In this document: positions 10,996-21,427 of the stretch, piece by piece
Numbering within the stretch: the stretch's first letter is position 1
Layout of the letters: each line of letters opens with the position of its first letter
Origin: Sanderia malayensis
Taxonomy: Eukaryota; Cnidaria; Scyphozoa; Semaeostomeae; Pelagiidae
Reading direction: 5' to 3'
Length of the DNA stretch: 64,000 nt
NCBI GenBank assembly: GCA_013076295.1
Contig: RQOL01000618.1
Coordinates: 4,340,001-4,404,000, forward strand
Position numbers and translations under genes: made by a program
The notes under the pieces: generated by a model
What the model saw: only the letters and a program-made list of their open reading frames with translations
What the model was told of the DNA's origin: nothing
The model's database searches: none

Positions 10996-11360
10996 AAGCA
11001 ATGTAAACAATTTTTGTTTGTTTTTCAGGAAAGTTTTGTTTTTAAGGAAAGGAAAGTTGAATGTTTATATTTGTTTTTTTCTGCCCAATGCTGCTAATGT
11101 CTAATGAGATTCATCCGATTATCATTGTATTATGCAAATCTTTCACCAAAATGCCAAATTTTTAAAAAAGCTCCCTCTTGAAAATTCATTTTGAAGTTTG
11201 CAAAAAACAGTTGGGCGCTGTCATTCGAGGATTTACGGTAGAACTGACTGAGCCGGGTTGGCTCGGAGCGCAAGAAAATAGGGAAATGCAAGAGAATGGG
11301 GCAAGAAAATAGGGAAATCGAATATGACTAAAATAGGCCAAAGTAATGCATAAATACATT
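10996..11360. other. Short intergenic stretch
   Basis: 3' flank of the HSPBP1-like gene followed by moderately GC-rich sequence leading into the decayed Ulp1-PHD element. No gene seen. Confidence 0.5.
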
Positions 11361-11579
11361 AGATATGAAGAAGAGGCTGCGAACAGCGCGGAAGCGGAAG
11401 AGACAAGGAAAAATGTGCGCGCGGGAAGCGCGGCGGGCTTGAGATGACGTTCAAATACTTCATAAAACTTTTATTTCCATGTATAGAGTCAAAAAACTTT
11501 CAACATAGCATAACAAAACGTTAGCAAGAAAATACGGCAATGGTACAAAATGCACCATTAAAATATATCACTTACACAG

Positions 11580-12498
11580 TTATTGTGTAACAAATTGTGT
11601 AACAGTTATTGCGACAATGTTGTTTGCTTTGTCCTTCTTCTTCATTGAAACCATTGTTCCTTGTTCTTTTCTTGCACATGCTTGGTACATTTCCCAATGT
11701 TTACCATTCATGTTTCCAGATTCACATCTTTCATGAAACCACTTTTTACATTTAGAGCACTCTATTAAGGGCTCATCCATGAAGGGTTTTTTACAATGGC
11801 AGTAAAGCTCAATCTCCCACTGGAAAACAATCTTCTGCACCAGGTACCGTTTGGAATTCAATATCATCGAAGGAGCTTCTTGTATAAACGTCCACAATTT
11901 TGTGTCTTAGTTTTTGATAGTCAAAACTGACTGTGGTTGAATGTGAATCTATTAGTCTACTTAAACACAGTGCATGGAAAATCGCTGCTATTCCTGACAT
12001 TGAATCTTTCAGTATTGTGTCAACTTTGACAATATCTATTAGTAAGTTTCTTGTTGTTGCTCCAACAAACCTATATGCATAGCCATCTAAAGCGACATCG
12101 TAGCTCATACTTTTTGCATTGTGAACATACCGTAGGCATGTTGCAGCGTCGTACAATGTAACGTGCCCGTTGTCAGAAATTACATTTGACAAAGTCCCCA
12201 CGTGACTGTGTTGCTCATTTTCTGTGCTAAAGGTATTATTTTTATGAATTTTCGGCCGTCAGACTCGTATGTATCTATTCTGTTAACTGACTGTAGTCAG
12301 GCAAGTTGAAGAACTTGATCTTATTATTTCCATAGCTGCATTGCAAATCCTTTCTGTTACAGGAGCTCTTGTTTTTAATATGTCTTTATCTTCGTTCCAA
12401 AGGCTCAGGTCCTTTACCCACAATTCCTCATAATTAGCCGCGGTCGGTCGCTTCGCTCCCTCGCCGGGCGAGTGAAAAAAGCTTAATGTGGTTGGCAC
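11580..12498 (-). pseudogene. Broken Ulp1-type (C48) protease plus PHD finger gene
   Basis: Three minus-strand frames belong together. 12498-12283 has VTERICNAAMEII, resembling the WLTDxHINAA block of Ulp1-like proteases. 12201-11809 has SGIAAIFHALCL followed by FDYQKLRHKI, resembling the CGxFAIAFAL and YDQxKMRxHL blocks. 11897-11580 has YCHCKKP, ECSKCKKWFHERC, a PHD-type zinc finger. The frames do not join without frameshifts, and the residue that should be the catalytic Cys is Ser (DSMSGIAAI). Ulp1 and PHD domains occur together in several invertebrate transposons. This copy is judged dead. Confidence 0.65.
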
Positions 12499-12556
12499 AC
12501 CACATTAAGCTTTTTCTGTGGTTGGGCTCGCCACGCGAGCGGAGCGAGCCAACCCA
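12437..12556. repeat. GC-rich imperfect palindrome with a perfect hairpin core
   Basis: The core reads AAAAAGCTTAATGTGG, a short spacer, then its exact complement (about 12476-12517). It is flanked on both sides by GC-rich sequence that is itself roughly complementary (GCGAGTG/GAGCC type blocks). It interrupts the Ulp1 relic and looks like a nested insertion or hairpin. Confidence 0.55.
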
Positions 12557-13154
12557 TTGTACGTGGAATCGAAAGGGGCATTCGTTAACGCTAACGTTGC
12601 CGTATTTTCTTGCTAACGTTTTGTTTTGTTACGTCACAGAGTATTTGGACTTGTCCACGATTTTCAGTAGCTTTTAGATAATTTTAATGGTGCATTTTGT
12701 ACCATTGCCGTATTTTCTTGCTGACGTTTTGTTATGTTATTTTGAAAGTTTTTTGACTCTATACATGGAACTAAAAGTTTATGAAGTATTTTTGCACTTG
12801 AACGTCATCTCAAGCCCACCGCGTTTCCCGCGCGCACATTTTTTCTTGTCTCTTCCGTTTCCGCGCGGTTTGCAGCCTCTTCTTCATATCCATATCATGA
12901 ATATTTTGAGGGCCTAAATCTCACAAGAAAATCGGCAGCAAAAAGTAAGGAAAACACTTCATACTTGGTTTTTTTGGCCAACAAATAATTTCAAAGGCAT
13001 CATTTAATTACCAGACACAATATCTAATGCATTGCGGTAATTTCTTTCTTTTAACCATCTCTTAAAGACACATGCAACTCTGTGTTAAACAAATCCATAT
13101 ATTTCACCGCCCATCGGCAGAACTTGATTTGATTGATAAACCACCTGGCCTCGA

Positions 13155-13198
13155 GAGCTATAAATCGTTCCTCATTTAAGACCTTTACCAACCAAGTT
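13155..13198 (+). repeat. Left terminal inverted repeat of the KDZ element
   Basis: Begins (G)AGCTATAAATCGTTCC and ends ACCAACCAAGTT. It pairs with 25476-25518 and lies immediately inside the direct repeat GGCCTCGA at 13147-13154. Confidence 0.8.
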
Positions 13199-13440
13199 AT
13201 CCTATACGCATGACATGTAAACGAGGTAGTATATCATAATGAGGTTATAGGTCATGAAGCCCGCTGTTTTCATTTGCCAAGTTGGCGGGAAATGTTGGAA
13301 ATATTATGATATACTTTTCCACCAAATATATTTTGCATATTTATTATTATTGATTTGTTGGATACAACACAATTACAATTTTTGCGTGATTGTTAGTCAG
13401 TCGCAGTTGAGAATTTAATTATCTATTGTAGAGAGTAGAC

Positions 13441-16400
13441 ATGGAGCCTCAAGTTAATCGCAAGGTAAATTGCTGAAACTATAGATAGGTATAAACGTTT
13501 TCTTTGAATTCACAAAAGCATTGTGAATACACGTTTTTTTTTTTATAAGAAACCTGGCTCAAGGCCTAGTAGTAAAAGTTTCTTAATTTTTAGCCACATT
13601 TTAGTTCTAAAAGTTTCTTAAAAGTTTCTTAACTTAATGAACAAAGTTGTAGTGAAAACGAAGAAAAAAACGTGAATGTGGCAAAATATTAGTATCATAA
13701 CAAAGAAAAATCGTCAATGCGAAAAATCGTCATGTGGAGCCGACAATGTTATGCTTTGCACATAAAACATACTTACTGTAGTTGACATTAGTTAAGTCCG
13801 TGAGGGAAAACGTGTTTCCGAAATTTCTAATGTTTCTTAGATATTTCCTTGTAGTTCTAAAAGTTTCTTAAATTTTAGGGCGTCTAGATCTAGGTTTCTT
13901 ATAAACCGGTTTCTTATAAAAAAAAAAACGTGTAGGCCTTCTGGTTTGATTTTAATGATAACAATAGCGTAATTAATACCTGTGCGTGGTTTATTGTATA
14001 GTAGGTTTTTAAGATAATTTTGAGCAATATTTATTTATTTTTAATTTTTTTCATTAAGTTAGCATAAATATATTTTTTGCTAAACTTTTGTCCTCAATCC
14101 ATCCTGTTCATACAAATACCCATTGGTAAAAATATCTTTACCTTTTAGTTTAACTTATATTCTATTTCCATATATTACATAGATTTATAGATATGTATTA
14201 CATTTTTATTTTGGATGTACAATGTACACGTTTTTTTTTTTATAAGAAACCTGGCTCAAGGTCTAGTAGTAAAAGTTTCTTAATTTTTGGCCACATTTTA
14301 GTTCTAAAAGTTTCTTAAAAGTTTCTTAACTTAATGAACAAGGTTCTAGTGAAAATGAAGAATGTGGCAAAATATTAGTGTCATAACAAAGAAAAATTGT
14401 CAATGCGAAAAATCGTCATGTGGAGCCGACAATGTTATGCTTTGCACATAAAACATACTTATTGTAGTTGACATTTGATAAATCCGTGAGGGAAAAACGT
14501 GTTTCCGAAATTTCCAATGTTTCTTAAATATTTCCTTGTAGTTCTAAAAGTTTCTTAAATTTTAGGGCGTCTAGATCTAGGTTTCTTATAAACCGGTTTC
14601 TTATAAAAAAAAAAACGTGTAAAGAGGTGACACAACATTTGACATACAAACATGGTACAATGATATCCTTCAAATAACCCTTGATTGAGTTTGTTTAATT
14701 TTTGCTAACTAAAGAAAACTAAAGAGAGTGTAGTTACTATATGCAAGCTATCATTTTTTAGCATTTACCTTACGTATTTATTTGAAGTATGGACATAAGG
14801 TACCTAATTAGAGTATTGATATGATAATAATATATAAATGCCTTGTGGTGTTCCTCATTGAGTCTTCCTCTTCTGAGGGCATATTCTAAGGGTATATACT
14901 AACCCTTTGTACTTTAACATTTTGAATTCAACATTTTTATTACTGTGTTTATTTCTTTTAGAGGGTTTATAGAGGCAATGTTTTTGAAAACAGACGAAAA
15001 ATAAGAAACAAAGTTAACAAGCTAAAATTGAAAGAGTTGAACAACTTGGTAGCTTATCAATTTTTGTTTAATCTTAACAGGGCTTTTATCATTTTGTAAA
15101 ATATTTACAATGGGTTATCGTTGATGTTCTGATTGAATAGTTATAGCATCAAATCACCTTTATTTCATTTATTATATATGGCTATGTAATATATTTGCAG
15201 CTTCAGAATTGGTATATTAGGACAACTGCTCCTACATGTGCACTGACACTATTGAAATCAAAAGATGGAAATCTTGTTGTTAAATACTCAGGTATGGTCA
15301 GACTAATATTTATTTATTTATTTTTAACTCAGTCAAAACTCTGTGAAATCACCTTTGTAGAATATGTTTCTGAATAACAACATATTTAGATGTTTATACA
15401 CATGGCATTCATACAATAAAATCAATTTGTACATAGGACCAAAGGCATTTGAATCATTTGGTTTAAATGAAGAAGTTGTCAAACTATTTTCAGAAACAGT
15501 TATTTCTGAAATGAAGAAAAGTAACATAGAGCTACTCGGTGAAGGTGATGACACCGGGGTTGAAGTAAAAGATAGTAAGTTGCAGCAATATTCTTGGCCC
15601 AAAGTTTTTCTGCCTTATTACATTACATTTTATTCCCTCCAAATAACTTCTTTAAAGTCAGAGAGGCAATTGGGTCCATGTTTGGACCAGCTCAGTGAAC
15701 CTGTGATTATTCAATTATGATTATAGTCCAGAGTTCAATTAACTTTGAATTTCAATTTTTTCCAGAAAGAAGGGCTTAATAGCTTAATAGGAGACCAGAT
15801 GCTTAATAAATTATTGCAGTATTTAAATTTTAGGGCTCTTTTTTCTAAGTTTATTATTGAAATTTTTGCATTTTGTGTATTTTCAGAATGGAGTGAAATC
15901 TTCAAGTAATATTCATATTTGGATATTTTCTTTGTATGTGCAATTTGTATTTTCAGGCATTGATCAATTTTGTATGCAAGCACTATTGAGTGTAGACCTC
16001 CTCAATTTGGGTGTCAATGAGAAGAGGAAGTTGTTAACTCAAATTATCACTGGTCCAGGTATAAAACCAAATTGTTAAGATTGATGTCAGATCAATTTTA
16101 TTTCAGATTTTATTCTTTGCAAACGTTTATCACAAAATTAAGAAAACTAATTGTATTTATTTTACGTCATTCGTATAAGAACTGAATAAATATTTTTTAC
16201 CAGACATGAAGAAGAAAAACAATTGGAGTGCAAATGCAAAACCTGAATGGTGGCCACAGGATATTCGCTTTCGTTCACCCAACGAGAGAAAACATGGCTT
16301 TGCTCCAATGTCTGTACATGAGCTTGATGAGGTTTTGGAGGCATGTGCTGAGATGGTTAAGGCACTCTCTCATGTTGATGATGATCAATCTCGTGAGTTA

Positions 16401-17787
16401 GCTAATGCTTTTTTTTCAATAGCTGTATTTGGACGTTTTTTTGGAAATTACATTTCGTTTTTCATTCATTTTTGAAGCACATACCAGAGAAGCAGAAGCA
16501 CTGGACTCAAGAAGTGATGACATAGTCAGCGGTGAAGCAGTAGTAGAAGCGGTGGAATTGAGATCGAGTGAAGTTGTGAGCCAGGATAACGATGTCCCTG
16601 AAGCTCAGCAAGTAAGGAATGGTGTCTATTTGTGATAGAGCTATTACGCATTCACAACTGAATTTAATCGAATTAAAAAGACCAAATAAGATTGTTGATA
16701 AGATTGTTGATGTTAATAATTTCTATTTTGGCTGTTGAAGGTTGAAGATGTCGATTGTGTTGAGCTTAACTCAACTTGTGGAGCTGGAGAAAATTGCTGC
16801 TGGCTATACAAAGATCGCTTGGAGACCAGTAATCATGCTCGTTGCAGCGATTGCAACAACTGGTTTCATTGTTTGTGCACTGGTGCAACTGGTACAGCGA
16901 ACTTTCCCAATGGCTGGAAATGTGGTTGTTCTATCACTCGGGAAAACTTAAGCAGGTAGCTAACTTACATGTATGTATGTTAGGAGATATACAGGTTAAA
17001 GTGACACAAGTTGTTATTTGGTAAATTTTTCTTTTAATTTTTATGATGTTTTGTACCGAAGTCTAGATAATTTTCAATCACGCGATGCGTTCCATCAAAT
17101 GATTCAAGAAAAAAACGTTGAGTTGCAAGTATGTACACGTTTTATTGGCTTGATAGCATTAAGAAGCTTGTTAAATATTTGCAAGATAGGAACGTTATTT
17201 TCTAGACTTGTATGAATGTTTCTTTTTATAGAATCATGTTAGGGGGGTTTTAACTGGCAAGATTTTTTCGAGAAAATTTGCTCAATACAAAGCCGGACAT
17301 CATTGGACTTTTCATCGGAAAAATACTGGGTACTATTGGCTAATTGGCGAAGAAGTGGTAAATGTTACATATTATTACTTAAAGAAAATTGATGGGAAGT
17401 TAGTTATTTTTTTGTAACGTAACAGCAATAATAAATGTGAACATCGTGTTTTTTTACGTGTCTGACATGTGTTCTGCATTTTTTTAAAGGCAGATTCAAT
17501 TGGTGAATATGTCATGCCGTATCATCAGTGCGTGCCACCAGATAAAAGAGTTAATTTAACAGAAAGAGTTGGTTTTAACGAGTTTATTTTAAACATAGAG
17601 GTAGGTACGTTACCTGGTCTTACTATGAAATGAAGATAGTAAATAGTACAATAGTGAGTAGCTTAGAAACGCTGCAAGTATAATTTTTACATTCTGATTT
17701 CAAAACTTCTTTCAGGTTTTGGCATTTCTTCTTAGCAAAGAAGAAAGAATTTCAATTTTGAGAGCGAAACAGTTGCTTTCGGCATGA
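13441..17787 (+). CDS. NRF1/EWG-like DNA-binding domain plus PHD-like finger, transposon-borne
   Basis: Twelve exons join in frame to 451 residues: 13441-13464, 14962-15048, 15201-15291, 15437-15574, 15957-16058, 16204-16392, 16478-16611, 16741-16955, 17062-17128, 17232-17357, 17490-17600 and 17716-17787, all GT-AG. Residues about 10-210 follow the NRF1/P3A2/erect-wing domain. There is a basic segment (ENRRKIRNKVNKLK), then TAPTCALTLL and a GPKAFESFGL segment in place of the NRF1 VFKVFGA region, and finally KPEWWPQDIRF (NRF1 has KPIWWPEDIPW) followed by a helical EACAEMVKAL segment. After an acidic linker, residues about 265-320 form a PHD-like finger: CCW, CSDC, WFHCLC, WKCGC. The C-terminal 125 residues have no recognised domain. 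In NRF1 this domain dimerises on GC-rich promoter sites; here the target is unknown, possibly the element's own ends. It may regulate the element or assist transposition. Confidence 0.85.
13529..13934. mobile_element. Short TA-flanked MITE, copy 1
   Basis: A 0.4 kb element with near-perfect inverted ends: ACACG, a T run and TATAAGAAACC on the left, and the complement on the right. It is bounded by TA on both sides. The interior repeats GTTTCTTA many times. It has no coding capacity and lies in intron 1 of the NRF1-like gene, 290 bp from copy 2, in the same orientation. Confidence 0.85.
14226..14621. mobile_element. Short TA-flanked MITE, copy 2
   Basis: Nearly the same sequence as copy 1, with the same ends and the same GTTTCTTA-rich interior. 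It differs by a small internal deletion and point changes. TA borders it at both ends. Confidence 0.85.
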
Positions 17788-19010
17788 TGTTATAATTTTG
17801 CCAGCCGAGAGATTTGATTTATGTCGAGTTTATTTATGTTGATGTATGTAAGTTTAATGGCAAATTATGTTCTATTTAAAACTAAAGTTAAAGCAGCCGC
17901 CATTTATTTTTGGGCCGTACTCTATCTCTTGGAGATTTTCAAAGACACGTTAGTCCTTCTTGAACATATTGGCATCTGTTATCTTGAACAGTTGCAATCT
18001 CAATCAAATTTTGATTTAGCCTTATGTGCTAAGTTATCATCATATATAATGTCAAGTTCCTCTCAATTTGATTTTCAATAATACTTGAGATTTAGTTGTT
18101 GTAGATATTGCAATTTTTTGTTTTGTAACTCTAAGGGATAAGGGATATCGATACCATTATGATCTATCACTTTTTCACACTTTCGTAACTCTGTTACCTG
18201 TTATTATTATAATTATAGCAAAGTGAATGAAGTTTGCAATTTTTTCAGAGCATTTCTGAACATTCATTGGCCTTTAGTCCACTCTGTGACCCAACGAAAA
18301 ATTGTTCTGAATCCGATGTTTCTGATGTGTCGATTGTTTCCTTCTATTGTATCGTCTTTTGTGCTATGTTTTGTGTTTTTTCAAAGAACATTTTGTGTAT
18401 TATTGTGTATTTTTTGTGTGTAATGAGGCGCCACGATGCATGAAATTAGGGACTTTAGTTTGTTTATGAGCGTCGCTCGCAGAAAGAATCCTTTTTTATA
18501 CAGCTACGGACACTAATGTAAATTCAGTAAGTCTCCATCATTTTCGGAATATTATAATCGTTTTACTAACCTTCGTTTTCATTAGTTCTGTTCTGTTCTG
18601 GTCTGTCTGTATTTTGATCTATGTTTGTTTTTTGGGCCTTACCTGTTTACGTACGTATCTTATTTAGCGAAGCATTATGAATAAAATAGTGATTTTAAAT
18701 AAAGAAATCGTTCATTTTGGCTGCTACATTTCCTCTGGTTATGGGTGATGGTACCTTTTTGAAAGATAAATCTCAAAAAACAGTCACTGATACAAAAGTC
18801 CGTTAATGTTCATGAATTTTTACTGCACCGCAAAACGGACAGTTCTTAATAGTTCACTTTGCAAATAAATTCCCGAGGAATAATCGAAAATTACAGGGTA
18901 CATGTCATGTTTATTAAAGGAAGTCTTTGATTAAAAATATTCTAATTCCTAACGAAGTCCAACGATATTTTTGAAACCCAAGAAAGTTGGACAATTTACA
19001 GGGTTATTTT

Positions 19011-19429
19011 AAAAGCTGGGGTACCCCAATTGGGGTACGCAATAGGGTACTTAATTAAAAGTGCAAACCAGACGTTTTAACTGTAAAAAATACACACCAA
19101 TGGTATTTTGGCAAATACGAAATAGACGGAGAAAACATTTGGCGACCCCGGGGGCTAATTTCGAGAGATTTTCTCGGAATTTGAGTTCGCGATTAGGTTT
19201 TCTAATTTCGGGATTGACTGTTTAAGTTGATCAAATTTCATGGATTTATTGCGATTGACCGTCTAGTTATCGAACTTAGCAAAGGAGGCCAAAAATCATA
19301 CTCTGTAATACATTATGGACATACATCATTGAAACTAAGTTTCGACTGTGGATTGGTCAAAAATTGGTAGCCCAAAACCTACCCCATTGGGTACCCCTAT
19401 TGGGGTACCCTAGCCTTTAAAACAACTCC
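19011..19429. mobile_element. Nested MITE with 8-bp target duplication
   Basis: Ends GGGTTATTTTAAAAGC on the left and the complement of GGAGTTGTTTTAAAGGC on the right. Both continue into a GGGGTACCCCAAT-rich palindromic part. AATTTACA flanks both sides (19003-19010 and 19430-19437). The 8-bp duplication fits hAT- or KDZ-type integration. Confidence 0.8.
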
Positions 19430-20278
19430 AATTTACATGCACAATATTTCAAGAACATATTGTTGTACAAGCATGAAATACTTAATGCTGTGATTTTCCA
19501 CAGCAGTTCAAGTCAACAATGTTGTTCTCGAGTTTTTTTGCGAAATTTGCAATGATTTGCTTATATGGCAAACCGAGCACACTATAGTCTTTGGCAAGTG
19601 TTAGTGTTGATTGACGACATTCGAAATTTCAAATGAGGGTTTACACACTAAATTGGAAAATGTTTTATATAAAGTGAAAGCATGTAAAGCGTCTCGTCAT
19701 ATCAGAGATTGTCTGGCCAAAACCCCAATATACTCTGGTTTTGCTAGATAATCAAAAAGTGAAAGAATGAGATATTCTTCCTCTCGGGGATGTGGGTATA
19801 ATAAAGTTATTGCTAGACAAATTTTTATGACAATAGACATTTATCCCGTTACAATAGAAAGAAAAGCTGTATTGTGACAATTTTTCAAATGAACCGTACA
19901 TTTTTATTTTTCAAATGAACCGTACAGAAACTAACTCCTCTGCTCTGTCCTTTTGAATTCACATACGCATGAATGGTTCAATCGCTTTTGCTTTTTTGAC
20001 TACATGTCTCCCCGACTATGGCTTTAGCGTAGAAAAAGCGCTTGCATTTAGGATAAAAACTTATTGAATTAAACTGAAGCTTTTATACATTAAAGTTCGT
20101 TCACACTTGTTGAAAACAAAAATTTTTGAAGTAGCTCCCACCTTTCCGCATGGAAGTAAAATAATAATCATATGTATTTATCTAAAGTACTTTGCATGTT
20201 AATTAGCGACAATACTAGCTCTTAATTTATGTATGAAAAATCATATGAAATAACACTAACCTTTTCTTTTTCACAGGT

Positions 20279-20398
20279 GCCGAACACCGCCAATGTTTTT
20301 GATGTTTTTCACGAAGACGTTGCCTTCATTGTACGAAGATCCATTCTTTATGTTAATGAAATTCCCAAGTCAATAATGAAATTTCTCATGGCATGAAG
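20279..20398 (+). other. Possible alternative or orphan last exon
   Basis: After a good acceptor (TTTTTCACAG) the frame stays open for 39 codons (VFHEDVAFIVRRSILYV and onward) and then stops. The phase would allow direct joining to exon 11 of the NRF1-like gene (17600), giving a different C-terminus. No homolog recognised. Confidence 0.3.
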
Positions 20399-20689
20399 GA
20401 ATGCAGTTGAAGATGAAATTTCGTTGAAAGTGATGAAACTAGGGTGAGTTCTATTTTCGTATTCATGTTATTTACAGGTAATGCCGAAAATCAAAATGGT
20501 TTACATTAAGCGACAAAAATTTTATCATCTGAAAATTTTACTGGCAATAAAGTAAATAGGAACTCTGGGAAGGTATGTGACGGATGTTGCTCGACAAATC
20601 AATGCAATCAGTGAAACTTATTCAATTGGTCTAAAGACAACATTGCTGTTTGGAAATTACAATAAGGGGTAGCAAGTCCAACGAAATAG

Positions 20690-20725
20690 AAATATGCGAA
20701 GACAATACCATGTCTTCGCATATTT
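20690..20725. repeat. Perfect 15-bp hairpin with 6-nt loop
   Basis: AAATATGCGAAGACA, loop ATACCA, then the exact complement. It stands alone between the convergent genes of the KDZ element. Confidence 0.8.
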
Positions 20726-21427
20726 TTATAAAGGGTCTCATAACATGTCTATTATTTCCATACTTTATGGCCTCAAAAAAGGATCAATTCAAGCGCCCAC
20801 CCTGGTAAGAAAGGAAAATTATTGCTACAGATGGGTTAAATCAAGAAGCATTGATTAGGATACAGGGATTTAATTGAAAAAAACTGATGGCTCCTGTGTG
20901 ATCTCCATTAAGTATATAAATTCTTCACAATTTCAATATATTACTGATATAAAAAATGCGTGGTCAAATCTTACACATAAGTTACTCTTCATAACATGCC
21001 AAACAATACTGAATTATTAAGTCCAATAAGGACTTGACAATAACAAGTCCAATAACGACTTGACGCTTTACATCCCAAAGGCAAACTCGATTTTTCAATG
21101 CGTCGACGCCATTTGTGACAATGGATTTAATATATCATAATTACAATTTAACATACTCACAATCAAACAATCAGAAGCTAAGTGCTAAAAAATGACAAAA
21201 ATTGTGAATGAGTAAATCAAAACCGTCAACTCGGTCCAAAACTGAAAAATCGCATTGCAGCCCAGATGGCTAAAAGTTCAAGCAAGTCCCGTTAGAAACA
21301 ATACCATTCTGACATAACACAGTTCAATAAAATATTGCCCACTTAGGCAATGCTTACATCTGCTACAAAAAATATTGAAATGCTTTCACGATTGTACGAG
21401 AAATAAATTAAGAACTGAAAAATAAGT

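Larger units (their letters stand above)
11363..12892. mobile_element. Decayed transposon with inverted repeats and a Ulp1-PHD relic
   Basis: A stretch of about 200 bp at 11363-11571 is repeated in inverted orientation at about 12683-12892. Shared features include ATATGAAGAAGAGGCTGC at the outer ends and GGTGCATTTTGTACCATTGC at the inner ends. A third, partial piece of the same sequence lies at about 12597-12632. Between the arms is a broken Ulp1/PHD coding region on the minus strand. I could not define exact tips or a target duplication, so the type of element is unknown. Confidence 0.65.
17788..21427. other. Spacer between the two convergent KDZ-element genes
   Basis: 3.6 kb of AT-rich sequence containing both 3' UTRs, a nested MITE (19011-19429), a possible orphan exon (20279-20398), a perfect hairpin (20690-20725) and a 26-bp tandem duplication near 21001-21060. 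No further complete gene is seen. Confidence 0.6.

Noticed and set aside
13229..13308. Separate miniature element with AGTATATCATAAT ends
   Set aside because: A 13-bp inverted pair 50 bp apart exists, but it has no target duplication and sits in the subterminal part of the KDZ element; more likely part of that element.
13441..17787. Host NRF1 orthologue
   Set aside because: The domain is divergent from animal NRF1, has an added PHD-like finger, and lies between the terminal repeats of a KDZ element, so a transposon-borne gene is the better reading.
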